From Rickettsiales bacterium (GTDB lineage Bacteria > Pseudomonadota > Alphaproteobacteria > TMED109 > TMED131): 10,235 nucleotides of DNA. The notes under the pieces were generated by a model. It ran no database searches. It saw nothing but the letters and a program-made list of their open reading frames with translations, and was not told the DNA's origin. Positions within the stretch are counted from its first letter, which is position 1, and each line of letters opens with the position of its first letter. Of this stretch, positions 1 to 8,082 are shown piece by piece. A program made the position numbers and the translations under genes. The stretch covers positions 1 through 10,235 of the forward strand of contig NZFJ01000005.1 of NCBI GenBank assembly GCA_002690625.1, in the 5' to 3' direction.

Positions 1-3
1 CAT
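1..3 (-). CDS. Possible start codon of the next operon gene (truncated at the window edge)
   Basis: Read on the minus strand, an ATG occupies positions 3-1, only 7 bp after the flgI stop codon. An AGGT Shine-Dalgarno-like core (plus-strand 9-12) overlaps that stop, about 5 nt before the ATG. The same arrangement, a ribosome-binding site overlapping the upstream stop, is seen at the flgG-flgH and flgH-flgI junctions, so an operon-internal start is plausible. By conserved order the gene after flgI is usually flgJ (rod cap/peptidoglycan hydrolase), but only one codon is visible and the product cannot be judged. Confidence 0.4.
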
Positions 4-10
4 GATATAC

Positions 11-1126
11 CTAAATAATTATTAATTCTGCTCTTAAGGAACCAGCTTCTCTTAAAGCTTCTAATATTGCTACCATGTCAGCAGCACTTGCTCCTACTTC
101 GTTTATTGCATCAACTATGTCTGATAGTGAAGTACCGGTATCGAAAACAAATGCCCTAGCATTTTCTTCTTCAACTCCTATTTGCGTATCCTGAGCTGTT
201 GCAGCAGCTGTACCAGCTACAGTAGAGTTAGCATTTTGCATAGCACCTTGGGCCTCACTAACTACGGCGGTATCTTCTTGAATACTGACAGTTAATTTAC
301 CGTGCGTTACTGCAGTAGGTGTTACTTTTACATCTCCTCCAATAACTATTGTTCCTGTTCTAGCATTTATAACTACTCTAGCTTTGGGACGTGCCGGTTC
401 TACTTCAATATTTTCTAATAAGCTAACAAATGATACTTTTTGTGCAGGGTCTTGAGGCGATCTTACTTTTATTGAAGTAGCATCCAGAGGAACAGCTACT
501 TCGGGTCCAAATATTTCATTAATTTTTTCAGATATAATGTTAGCAGTACTGAAATCACCTTGATTTAGATTTAAAACTAAATTATCAGCTCTTATAAAAG
601 GAGATTCTACCATTTTTTCTACAGTTGCTCCTCTTGGAATTCTTCCTACAGTTGGAATATTTACTGAAACACTAGATCCATCAGCCCCTTCAACACCCAA
701 GCCTCCTACTGCAAGATTTCCCTGAGCTATTGCATATAGTTGTCCGTCAGCTCCTTTTAAAGGGGTCATTAATAGAGTACCTCCTCTTAAAGATTTTGCT
801 TTTCCTATTGCAGAAACAGTAACGTCTAAAGCCTGTCCAGGTTTAGAAAATGCTTGTAAATCTGCAGTTACCATAACAGCAGCAGCATTTTTTGCTGTAA
901 GGTCACTTGTGCTTACCACTATATCAAATTGAGAAATTAAAGATTGTATACTTTGTAAAGTTAAATTAGTTGTACTATCGCCGGTACCATTTAAGCCAAT
1001 TACAATACCATACCCTAACAACTGGTTTGTTCTTATTCCGGCAATTGAAACTAAATCTTTTAATCTATCAGCAAATAGTTGATTACTAAAAGATAATAAA
1101 AATGTAATCAAAATAAGTTTCTTCAT
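11..1126 (-). CDS. flgI: Flagellar P-ring protein FlgI
   Basis: FlgI forms the P ring, the peptidoglycan-level bushing around the distal rod. It is exported by Sec to the periplasm. The 371-residue product is close to the usual 365-370. Residues 1-19 form a signal peptide (KK, then a hydrophobic run) with probable cleavage after LFA. The mature protein opens with the family hallmark: [13 protein letters not shown] at 20-32, then [18 protein letters not shown] at 34-51. The C-terminal part has the expected [20 protein letters not shown] and ends in a [11 protein letters not shown] segment. An AGGAGA ribosome-binding site (1131-1136) overlaps the flgH stop and lies about 4-5 nt before the ATG, which supports the start and coupling to flgH. 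The periplasmic chaperone FlgA, normally needed for P-ring assembly, is not encoded in this window. Confidence 0.97.
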   Translation of the reverse strand: MKKLILITFLLSFSNQLFADRLKDLVSIAGIRTNQLLGYGIVIGLNGTGDSTTNLTLQSIQSLISQFDIVVSTSDLTAKNAAAVMVTADLQAFSKPGQALDVTVSAIGKAKSLRGGTLLMTPLKGADGQLYAIAQGNLAVGGLGVEGADGSSVSVNIPTVGRIPRGATVEKMVESPFIRADNLVLNLNQGDFSTANIISEKINEIFGPEVAVPLDATSIKVRSPQDPAQKVSFVSLLENIEVEPARPKARVVINARTGTIVIGGDVKVTPTAVTHGKLTVSIQEDTAVVSEAQGAMQNANSTVAGTAAATAQDTQIGVEEENARAFVFDTGTSLSDIVDAINEVGASAADMVAILEALREAGSLRAELIII

Positions 1127-1134
1127 TTTTTCTC

Positions 1135-1851
1135 CTAAAATGGTGTAATTTGTCTAAATACTTTGCTTAACCAACCAGGTTGAGTAGAATCTGCATATAC
1201 CCCTGCATTAGTGTAAGTTATTCTAGCATCTGCAATATTAGAAGAAGCAATAGTATTAGCAGCTGATATATCTTCTGGTCTTATAATACCACTTAATCTT
1301 AAGTATTCACTTCCGTCATTTAGAACTAGCTTCTTTTGTCCTTTTATTTCTAAATTGCCATTTGGAAAAACCTTAATCACTGTAACCGTCATACTTCCTG
1401 TTAAAGTATTTGTTTGTGCTGCAGTACCAGCTCCTGCAAATGATTGGTTTGCTCCGGCTGCTACGTCAGCAGCAGTTAAAGTATCCGTTCCATTTCCAGC
1501 TCCAAGAACACTGGTAGCAGCATTAACTGCTGGATTTTGATTAAATACTAGTGGCGGAAGAGTTACTCCAAAGGTATCAGTTTTTGAAGTTGTATTAGTA
1601 GTTGATTTACTTGCGCTTAAAGACTCATTTAATGAAACTGTTAATATATCACCAATATTTTTTGCTCTTCTATCACTAGCAAAAAAACCTGAACTTGTAT
1701 TATTATAAATTGATCCATCAATAGTAGTATCTTTTTTTTCAAAAGTAATTTCTTTATGAATAGGCTCAAACTCAACAGATTTTTTATTTTCTACATATGT
1801 AGAGCATGATGTTGTAAATAAAATAATTATAAAATAATTTATTAGTTTCAT
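1135..1851 (-). CDS. flgH: Flagellar L-ring lipoprotein FlgH
   Basis: FlgH forms the L ring in the outer membrane around the distal rod. The 238-residue protein starts with a lipoprotein signal ([16 protein letters not shown]); Cys16 is the predicted lipidated residue. Ser follows it at +2, consistent with outer-membrane sorting, although the lipobox (TTSC) is degenerate. Family segments are present: [18 protein letters not shown], the [20 protein letters not shown] strand pair, and the [20 protein letters not shown] and GWLSKVF C-terminal signatures. The stretch between the two halves (roughly residues 95-150) is Ala/Gly/Thr/Asn-rich low complexity, as is common in FlgH. The gene begins 8 bp after flgG. 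Its ribosome-binding site (AGGA, plus-strand 1858-1861) overlaps the flgG stop with about 6 nt spacing, indicating coupled translation. Confidence 0.96.
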   Translation of the reverse strand: MKLINYFIIILFTTSCSTYVENKKSVEFEPIHKEITFEKKDTTIDGSIYNNTSSGFFASDRRAKNIGDILTVSLNESLSASKSTTNTTSKTDTFGVTLPPLVFNQNPAVNAATSVLGAGNGTDTLTAADVAAGANQSFAGAGTAAQTNTLTGSMTVTVIKVFPNGNLEIKGQKKLVLNDGSEYLRLSGIIRPEDISAANTIASSNIADARITYTNAGVYADSTQPGWLSKVFRQITPF

Positions 1852-1859
1852 TTTAAATC

Positions 1860-2648
1860 CTAAAGGTTATTAGAAATAAATCTTAACATTTCATCAACTG
1901 ACGAAATCGCTTTTGAATTAACTTCATAAGCCCTTTGAGTTTCGATCATATCTACTAATTCTTTTACAACGCTAACATTAGAACTTTCTAAAGCACCTTG
2001 AACTAGTTTACCAAAACTACCCTCTAATGGATTCGCAATAATTGCCTCTCCACTAGCAGTTGTTTCAACAAAAAAACTTTCACCTATTGGCTGAAGTCCA
2101 TTTCTATTCTGAAACTCAGCTAATTCTATTTGTCCAACTTCTTCTTGCTCCACAGCTCCTGGTAGTTGAACAGATACAACTCCGTCAGATGAAACATTAA
2201 TTTCTTGTGCATCTTCAGGTATAACAGTTTCAGGTTGTATAACAAATCCGCTTGAAGTAGTCAGTGCACCTTCGTTATTTCGAGAGAAAGTACCATTTCT
2301 TGTATATCCAATTCTACCATCAGGTAATAATACTTGAAAAAAACCTGCTCCATCTATGGCTAAGTCTAGGGCATTATCAGTTGAAACTATACTTCCCTGA
2401 CTAAAAAGCTTATCAGCATTTACTACTCTTACTCCTGTTCCCACTGAGAAAGCAGAAGTCAAATTTGTATCAGCAGATGTTTGTTCTCCACTACTTCTTA
2501 ATACTTGATATAATAAAGTTTCAAAATTAACTCTTTCTCTTTTAAAACCAGTAGTGTTTACGTTAGCCAAATTGTTAGCTATAACTTGCATTCTTCTTTG
2601 TTGCGCATTTAAACCGGTTTTGGCAACATGCATTGAATTTGTACTCAT
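1860..2648 (-). CDS. flgG: Flagellar distal rod protein FlgG
   Basis: FlgG builds the distal rod, the straight drive shaft that passes through the P and L rings. It is exported by the flagellar type III apparatus, so it has no Sec signal. The 262-residue length is normal. The N-terminal rod/hook motif NNLANVNTTGFKRERVNF spans about 25-42. Residues about 47-75 (YQVLRSSGEQ through FSVGTGVRVV) match the FlgG-specific segment that distinguishes distal rod from hook protein. The C-terminal helix (TQRAYEVNSKAISSVDEML) spans about 237-255. A perfect AGGAGG ribosome-binding site (plus-strand 2658-2663) lies 9 nt before the ATG, the strongest in the window. Unlike the other junctions, the gene is separated from flgF by 100 bp containing a sigma-54-type promoter, so it probably heads its own transcription unit with flgH and flgI. 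Confidence 0.97.
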   Translation of the reverse strand: MSTNSMHVAKTGLNAQQRRMQVIANNLANVNTTGFKRERVNFETLLYQVLRSSGEQTSADTNLTSAFSVGTGVRVVNADKLFSQGSIVSTDNALDLAIDGAGFFQVLLPDGRIGYTRNGTFSRNNEGALTTSSGFVIQPETVIPEDAQEINVSSDGVVSVQLPGAVEQEEVGQIELAEFQNRNGLQPIGESFFVETTASGEAIIANPLEGSFGKLVQGALESSNVSVVKELVDMIETQRAYEVNSKAISSVDEMLRFISNNL

Positions 2649-2688
2649 TTAACTTTTCCTCCTAGAAATTTATTACTAATTTCTTTTG

Positions 2689-2704
2689 TGCAAGGAATAT
2701 GCCA
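2689..2704 (-). promoter_or_regulatory. Predicted sigma-54 (RpoN) promoter for flgG-flgH-flgI
   Basis: On the minus strand the sequence is TGGCATATTCCTTGCA. Against the sigma-54 consensus TGGCACG-N4-TTGCW it matches 10 of 12 defined positions, with GG and GC exactly 12 bp apart (start to start). Placing the C of GC at -12 puts transcription start near 2678, about 30 nt before the flgG ATG and upstream of its AGGAGG site. It lies in the 100-bp flgF-flgG gap (2649-2748), the longest non-coding stretch in the window. The rest of that gap is AT-rich, with no GC-rich hairpin resembling a terminator. Sigma-54 control of mid/late flagellar genes is established in Caulobacter, Vibrio and Pseudomonas. 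Use of the site here is inferred. Confidence 0.75.
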
Positions 2705-2748
2705 AGGACAAATTAGAATTTTTAATTTATTATTACTTTATTATGAAG

Positions 2749-3531
2749 TTAGTTTGGTACTCTCATAAGGCTAGCTCCGCCTTCATCCATTTGTTTTGCT
2801 AAATCTATAAATTTAACATGAGTTTCATAATTTCTTTGGTGTTCTAAGGTAAGAATAAGTTCTTCTACAGGATTGACATTTGATTTTTCTAAATAGCTAT
2901 TAACCATAGTAACGCCTTCTCCAGCTGTAATTTCTTGAGTTTGATCCTCTCCGTTTTCATTATTAATACTTTTTGGTTTTATGTAACCGTTTAAGTCTTT
3001 TTCTAACTCCAGACCTTCTGCTAAAGTAGTACCAAGTATTGCAACATTTTGAAATGGAGCATCCAAAGGTGCATCTATTGGCTTTATATTAATAATACCA
3101 TCACTTGATATTTCTATATCATTGAATGCCGGTACTATAATTGGTTGTAAGTCATCTCCTAATATAAAACTACCTTCTCCATCCATTAATTGTCCTTCAG
3201 CATTAATTTTAAAATCTCCTCTTCTAGATAATGCTACTTCACCATCAGCCGGTTGTATAATAAAAAATCCATCACCTTTGATAGCTACATCCATTGGATT
3301 CTCTGTGCTTTCTAAATCACCCTGTTTATTAGAGAAAGCTCCTATTTCTCTGGTTGCAAAAACTCTAGTATTTAATCCAATTTCACTATTCAAATATGCA
3401 GTACCAAATTCAGAATTACTATCTCTTCTATAACCTACCACCGAAGCATTAGATATATTTTGAGATGTAATTTGTTGATTTTGCAATATCATCTTCAGGC
3501 TATTTAAAGCCGTATGTACCATTCTATCCAT
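2749..3531 (-). CDS. flgF: Flagellar proximal rod protein FlgF
   Basis: FlgF is a rod protein joining the proximal rod (FlgB/FlgC) to the FlgG distal rod; it leaves the cell through the flagellar export gate. The 260-residue product starts MDRMVHTALNSLKMILQNQQ, the FlgF type of N terminus, followed by SQNISNASVVGYRRD (about 23-37) in place of the FlgG/FlgE NNLANVNTTGF. The middle has ENPMDVAIKGDGFFIIQP (about 77-94). The C-terminal helix carries SNVNPVEELI (217-226) and HQRNYETHVKFIDLAKQMD, then a short non-helical tail. It starts 22 bp after flgE, with an AGGA ribosome-binding site (plus-strand 3541-3544) 9 nt from the ATG. It is probably the last gene of the unit that begins at flgB. Confidence 0.94.
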   Translation of the reverse strand: MDRMVHTALNSLKMILQNQQITSQNISNASVVGYRRDSNSEFGTAYLNSEIGLNTRVFATREIGAFSNKQGDLESTENPMDVAIKGDGFFIIQPADGEVALSRRGDFKINAEGQLMDGEGSFILGDDLQPIIVPAFNDIEISSDGIINIKPIDAPLDAPFQNVAILGTTLAEGLELEKDLNGYIKPKSINNENGEDQTQEITAGEGVTMVNSYLEKSNVNPVEELILTLEHQRNYETHVKFIDLAKQMDEGGASLMRVPN

Positions 3532-3553
3532 TTAATTTAATCCTAAAATTTTA

Positions 3554-6500
3554 TTAGCTCCTAATATTAATAATAGCTTGAGTTATAGTTGAATTAGTTT
3601 CGATAGATTTAGCGTTAGCTTGAAAGTTTCTTTGTGCTGTAATTAAACTCACCAACTCTTCAGTAATATCAACATTTGATCTCTCTAAAGAACCAGATAA
3701 AATAGTACCAAAACCGTCCGCTCCTGCCTCTCCTACTATTGCAGTTCCAGAAACCGATGTTTCCACATATGTAGCATTACCAATTTGTTTTAAACCATTT
3801 TGGTTATTAAAGTTAGATATAACCAATCTTCCCAAAGCTACGTTATCTCCATTTGTATAGTTGGCTCTCACTAATCCTGATGCATCAATATCAAGACCAT
3901 CTAACCTTCCTACTGTTTGACCATCTTGAGAAACAGAAGTAACAGAAAATGGTGATGCTAATTGTGTAGAGTCTCCAAAACTAAGGTCTAAATCTATAGA
4001 AAGAGCATCTTTACCAGTTTCTACATCAGCTGGAAAGTCACCTTGGTATTCTACTTTTTGTGTTGGGCTAACTAAAGCACCCTTTGTATCAAATGTTAAT
4101 TCACCTGGTTTTAAAAATACTCTGGTGTAAGCTTTAACAGTTGCATCACTTGGATTAAACATATCGTCCGGAGCAACTGTAACTATTTCAGTATCAGCAT
4201 TTACATAAGCATTTTTTCCATCTATCTGTGCTGCTGATGTTGGTAAATCAAATATAACTGGTGTTGAACCAGATGCTACATCAAGATCATCTAAACCTAA
4301 TCTAGAAGCTCCTGAAACAAACATCTGACTCTTAGGTCCTGTTGTTCCTGTTGTAAAAGTTAATCTATTGTCAGTTAGATCATAACCTACTTTGACTCCA
4401 TTAACAGTTTTCCCTGTTGTGCTTTCCATTTGATTAATTCTTAACTGTAATGCAGCAGCTAAAGTAGTGCCAGTATATGTTCCTTCAGGAACAACTACAG
4501 GTGAACTTATACCATCAACATTCATTAAAAACACATTTTCTTGAGTGCTTCCTGATAAGAAAAATTCTTTGGATAAATCCTCGTTTGAAGTTTTTCCATT
4601 TAACACAGCTGGTTGAGAAGCTAATCCTCTAGCAGTTCCTGATGCTGTGGAAGCTACTGCAGTAGCAGTCCCTAATCCAAATAAAGCGTTAGTGCCTCCT
4701 ATACCTGCTTCACTTGCCGTTGCCACTCCGGCAGAAATTGCTAATCTACCAATTTCAATATTAGATGCAGTAGTAGTTTCTGTAACACCTACAGCTCCAT
4801 CCGCAAGAATTTTTTCTCCAGTGGTCGCACTATTTATTGTAAATTTATTTAAGTTTGAATTATACGAAACATTTACACCATATGCTTGGTTTGTAGAAAC
4901 GTTAGTTCCTTTGAATATTACTGCTTCCCCTGATAGTTTTTCACCTCCACCTACAAGCGAGGTAGGAGCATTTGCAGATGATTTCAAACCAATACTGTTT
5001 GTAGTTGTAGAAGGACCAAAAACTGAAAATGAAAAAAACTTACTAGATTGACTTGGTCCAATAATTGAACCATCTCCTTCGAATGTAAATTTTTGATTTT
5101 CAACATCATAAGCAATTTTTACTGGTGGCTTTTTCTCATTTACCCAATCAGTTGTTGCAGTTCCTACTGAAGAAGCTGAATAAGTACTTGCCGTAGCACT
5201 TAAACCAACACTATTTAAATCTCCTCCACTTAAGCTTGATTTAAAATTTGAGAATATGCCACCATATCCAGTAGAAGCAGCTCCTCCACTTGAAAGTCCT
5301 CCACCATAATTTGCACTAATTTTCATGTGAGAGTCTAAGCCTGCATCTACGGAAGAAATTGTTATATTACCAACATTTCCAGAATCTTTAAATGCATATG
5401 CACTTCCTGTCCATATTGCAGTAGCTGCCAATGAAGCATTGGATAAAGCTGTATTTATAGCAGATAAAAAAGCTACATTAGTAGTATATGTTCCTGCAGC
5501 TATAGTAATTTCAGTAGCTGTACCTGAGCCAATTTGAACTGTAAGGTTATCATTAGTGCCAGTAGTAACAGTAAACTTTTTACCTGTAGCATTTGCTAAT
5601 GTACTAGTATCATTTCCTACCCAACTAGAAGATGCGCTTTTATTTGATCTATCCAATAAATTTAATGCATCTAACCCTGATCCTGGACTTGTTAAAGCTA
5701 TTGCTCCACTTGAGGTTCCAGTATTTGACATTATACGATATTCTGTTCCTGTCCATTCTACAGTAACAGCATCTGACCCTGTTAAGGCAGTATTTATGTC
5801 ATCCTCTATAGCAGTGGCTATTCCAGCATTATCTAATGAACCTGGAATTGTTAAGGTAACAGTTGTTGCAGAACCGCCATCTAAAGCTACGCCAATTGTA
5901 TTATTTGAAGAAATTGCAGTTGAAGAGCCTGTTTCCACAGATGCTACTCCACCTTTCCATCCTCTACTTTCATTTATAACATCGGTATTCTTATAAGAAT
6001 GTTTAAAAGTTTCTCTTAAAACTATCTTGTTACTACCAAAATGAGAATTAGATCCATCAAAAACACTTGTACCTCCTTCAAAAAAAGCTTCTACATCCGT
6101 TGCTTCAGTATGAAGAACTTGTATATCTGTGTCTGTAATATTAACTGTGTCTGTATCAGTAGTAGACAAAAGTAAATATTTATATCCACTTGAATCCTCA
6201 GCAACACTAGATACAGTAAACTCTCTTCCATCTAACTTAGTTTCTCCAAATGAAGTGTTATTAGTACCTGATGTGTCAGTAAACCTTCCAGCTAATGTCA
6301 CTTTTGAAGGCCAAGTTGTAGAATCATCTTTATCTAAAGCAGATGCATCACTTCCCTGCAAATATACTTTTAATCCTGATGAATCATTTACTACAGTATA
6401 TCCTGAAGCATTTGCTCCAACATTAATTTTGTTATCAAATACTTTTAACTCTGGATTTGCGTTATAGTAAGAATATACTAAATGCTTTTTATTTAATGCA

Positions 6501-8062
6501 TTTGTGGTATCTACTGTAGTAGGATCTGAAGCATTTTTATAATATTCAAAGTCAAAAACTTCTGTATTGTTGTGAATAGTAGATATAGCTGAACCAATAT
6601 TCCTTGCAAATAACTTTGTACTAACTCCTAATGTTGAAGCAGAACCAGAAGACTCATCTGCAGATATGGCAGCTCTATTTAATGCATCATTGACTCTTAA
6701 TTGAGCATGAGCTAAAAACTCATCCCTGCTTAAATTAGGAGTAGCCTCATTAGAAATACCAGAAGTAAAAATATCACTTGTTACAAAAGTATCAGTTAAT
6801 AAATTTACAGAAATAGCATTAAGAGCTACTACCTCATCATCAGCATTAATTTGATTAAACTTTATTGAAAAAGAACCATCCTTAACAGGATCTAAAGATA
6901 TTTTTTTATCATCACTTAAAGCATTATTTATAGCTCTTTCCACTTCTGAAGCCAAAGTTTCAGCAGTATAACTTCCAGGCCTTACATCTACACTAGTAAA
7001 AGCTTTATCTCCACCTTCATCATCAACTCTTACTGTTAAAAAGTCTTTCCCCCAAAATGTTTTTGTATTATCAGTACTTGCTTCATAAGTTGAATTATAT
7101 TTCAAAGGATCTGTAACTATTGTAATTGTATCACCAACTTCTTCAAATGCTCCTTCTACTGATGTACCTGTGACTGAAGCAGCAGATGAAGCTAATGGCG
7201 CATCAAGATCATCTAAATAATAAAGAGGACTACTAATTGATTTTACTGCAATTTTAGGTACTTCAGATTCTTTAACTAATTGTCCAAATCTATCAATATA
7301 TAAAGCTTCTCCGCTGGTATCCAAAGCTTCAGATAATGCAGGTTCAATTACATTACCATCTACCACAAAAACAGTCTGATACTTATGAGTGTTGTTATCA
7401 CCTGAAGCAACCTGTGTTTTTATAAAATAAACTGTTGCAATAACTGGTTTACCTAAATTATCAAAAATAGTTATAGAAGTAGATGCAGTATAAGTACTTG
7501 GATCATCTTGTCTAAAACTAGCAATATCATAATCCTCAAAAACTTGTGATGATGAGTTTAAATTTACAGCCAATTGCATATTTTCTGTAGCTTTAGCTTC
7601 TCCAGATTCTAGAGCTAACTTAAGAGCTGTAGCATCATCAATTGTACTTCCTTCTACTGATCCATCGGCACTAACTGGTAGAGCTAAAACAAATTGTCCT
7701 GATGAGTCAACTATAAATCTATCATTATTAACACTAAAAGCACCATTTCTTGTAAACACTGTTTGATTAGAAGTAGCTGATGGCTTCAATGCGAAAAAAC
7801 CTTGTCCTGATATAGCTAAATCCAAAGCATTTAAAGAAGATGCAATATTACCTTGAGTAAACTGTTGTTTAATTCCTTTTAAAATTGTACCTGAACCAAT
7901 AGAAGATGAAGAATTCTGTAAAGGAGATGTAGCAAATATATCACCAAACTCTGCCCTTGATCTTTTATAACCTGTCGTAGCAACGTTTGCTATATTATTT
8001 GAAGTAGCTGAAATATCGGCCTGAGAACCGTTTAGACCTGTTAAAGCTGTATAAAATGACAT
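3554..8062 (-). CDS. flgE: Giant flagellar hook protein FlgE
   Basis: FlgE polymerises into the hook, the universal joint between rod and filament. The ends are unmistakable. The N terminus has MSFYTALTGLNGSQADISAT, NNIANVATTGYKRSRAEFGD (about 22-41) and LDLAISGQGFFAL. The C terminus has GSLERSNVDITEELVSLITA and QRNFQANAKSIETN (about 1457-1490). A FlaE/D2-type strand (TSITIFDNLGKPVIATVYF) sits near 195; its expected partner (LTFDTKGALV) appears only near 1320. The enteric protein is about 400 residues, so roughly 1,070 residues are inserted in the D2 region. The insert is Ser/Thr/Ala/Gly/Asp-rich, has no cysteine that I can see, and contains repeated modules (listed separately). The frame is open throughout with no sign of a frameshift. 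A GAGGAG ribosome-binding site (plus-strand 8069-8074) lies 6 nt before the ATG. flgD is 20 bp upstream, flgF 22 bp downstream. Calculated mass would be about 150 kDa. Confidence 0.96.
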   Translation of the reverse strand: MSFYTALTGLNGSQADISATSNNIANVATTGYKRSRAEFGDIFATSPLQNSSSSIGSGTILKGIKQQFTQGNIASSLNALDLAISGQGFFALKPSATSNQTVFTRNGAFSVNNDRFIVDSSGQFVLALPVSADGSVEGSTIDDATALKLALESGEAKATENMQLAVNLNSSSQVFEDYDIASFRQDDPSTYTASTSITIFDNLGKPVIATVYFIKTQVASGDNNTHKYQTVFVVDGNVIEPALSEALDTSGEALYIDRFGQLVKESEVPKIAVKSISSPLYYLDDLDAPLASSAASVTGTSVEGAFEEVGDTITIVTDPLKYNSTYEASTDNTKTFWGKDFLTVRVDDEGGDKAFTSVDVRPGSYTAETLASEVERAINNALSDDKKISLDPVKDGSFSIKFNQINADDEVVALNAISVNLLTDTFVTSDIFTSGISNEATPNLSRDEFLAHAQLRVNDALNRAAISADESSGSASTLGVSTKLFARNIGSAISTIHNNTEVFDFEYYKNASDPTTVDTTNALNKKHLVYSYYNANPELKVFDNKINVGANASGYTVVNDSSGLKVYLQGSDASALDKDDSTTWPSKVTLAGRFTDTSGTNNTSFGETKLDGREFTVSSVAEDSSGYKYLLLSTTDTDTVNITDTDIQVLHTEATDVEAFFEGGTSVFDGSNSHFGSNKIVLRETFKHSYKNTDVINESRGWKGGVASVETGSSTAISSNNTIGVALDGGSATTVTLTIPGSLDNAGIATAIEDDINTALTGSDAVTVEWTGTEYRIMSNTGTSSGAIALTSPGSGLDALNLLDRSNKSASSSWVGNDTSTLANATGKKFTVTTGTNDNLTVQIGSGTATEITIAAGTYTTNVAFLSAINTALSNASLAATAIWTGSAYAFKDSGNVGNITISSVDAGLDSHMKISANYGGGLSSGGAASTGYGGIFSNFKSSLSGGDLNSVGLSATASTYSASSVGTATTDWVNEKKPPVKIAYDVENQKFTFEGDGSIIGPSQSSKFFSFSVFGPSTTTNSIGLKSSANAPTSLVGGGEKLSGEAVIFKGTNVSTNQAYGVNVSYNSNLNKFTINSATTGEKILADGAVGVTETTTASNIEIGRLAISAGVATASEAGIGGTNALFGLGTATAVASTASGTARGLASQPAVLNGKTSNEDLSKEFFLSGSTQENVFLMNVDGISSPVVVPEGTYTGTTLAAALQLRINQMESTTGKTVNGVKVGYDLTDNRLTFTTGTTGPKSQMFVSGASRLGLDDLDVASGSTPVIFDLPTSAAQIDGKNAYVNADTEIVTVAPDDMFNPSDATVKAYTRVFLKPGELTFDTKGALVSPTQKVEYQGDFPADVETGKDALSIDLDLSFGDSTQLASPFSVTSVSQDGQTVGRLDGLDIDASGLVRANYTNGDNVALGRLVISNFNNQNGLKQIGNATYVETSVSGTAIVGEAGADGFGTILSGSLERSNVDITEELVSLITAQRNFQANAKSIETNSTITQAIINIRS
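4277..4540 (-). repeat. FlgE insert module, copy 4 (residues about 1175-1262)
   Basis: Protein-level repeat inside flgE. A beta pair (VFLMNVDGISSPVVV) leads into the signature PEGTYTGTTLAAALQLRINQ at 1192-1211. A second beta part follows (VKVGYDLTDNRLTFTTG), closing with SRLGLDDLDV. The pattern P-x-G-[ST]-Y-T, a short amphipathic helix ending in IN, then two strands and a G-L-D turn, matches the other copies. DNA identity to them is low, so this is an old duplication or a shared fold rather than a recent repeat. Confidence 0.6.
5309..5554 (-). repeat. FlgE insert module, copy 3 (residues about 837-918)
   Basis: Protein-level repeat. NLTVQIGSGTATEITI leads into AAGTYTTNVAFLSAINTAL (855-873), then AIWTGSAYAFKDSGNVGNI and a VDAGLDSHMKI close. 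It is the closest relative of copy 2. The tryptophan of the WTG motif is residue 884 here and 770 in copy 2, a 114-residue offset. The coding DNA around both tryptophans shares an 11-bp identical run (plus-strand 5404-5414 and 5746-5756). Confidence 0.65.
5645..5905 (-). repeat. FlgE insert module, copy 2 (residues about 720-806)
   Basis: Protein-level repeat. NTIGVALDGGSATTVTLTI leads into PGSLDNAGIATAIEDDINTA (740-759), then VEWTGTEYRIMSNTGTSSG and a SPGSGLDALNLL close. It aligns with copy 3 over the whole unit: a G-S-A-T/G-T-A-T turn, INTAL at the helix end, W-T-G-[TS]-x-Y, and G-L-D-[AS] at the end. The two form an adjacent tandem pair with a period of 114 residues. Confidence 0.65.
6788..7039 (-). 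repeat. FlgE insert module, copy 1 (residues about 342-425)
   Basis: Protein-level repeat. FLTVRVDDEGGDKAFTSVDV leads into RPGSYTAETLASEVERAINN (361-380), then strands around KDGSFSIKFNQI and a NAISVNLL close. It keeps the P-G-S-Y-T turn, the helix with ERAINNAL and the following beta segment, but lacks the WTG motif and the G-L-D ending of copies 2 and 3, so it is the most diverged copy. Confidence 0.5.
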
Positions 8063-8082
8063 TTAATTCTCCTCTATATTTT

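Noticed and set aside
2705..2748. Possible terminator after flgF
   Set aside because: The stretch is AT-rich with T runs but has no GC-containing inverted repeat. I see no hairpin of intrinsic-terminator quality.
3122..3433. Plus-strand open frame opposite flgF
   Set aside because: Antisense shadow of flgF with no ribosome-binding site or recognisable protein pattern.
4647..6467. Plus-strand open frames of 112-146 codons opposite flgE
   Set aside because: They are antisense shadows of the flgE coding sequence. The minus-strand frame has clear FlgE signatures and a ribosome-binding site, and the antisense frames have no family motifs.
3554..8062. flgE as a fusion of hook protein with a separate adhesin or flagellin gene
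   Set aside because: Both FlgE ends are in one frame and the insert sits within the D2 region rather than beside it. The modules look like internal outer-domain duplication, with no flagellin D0/D1 or adhesin anchor.
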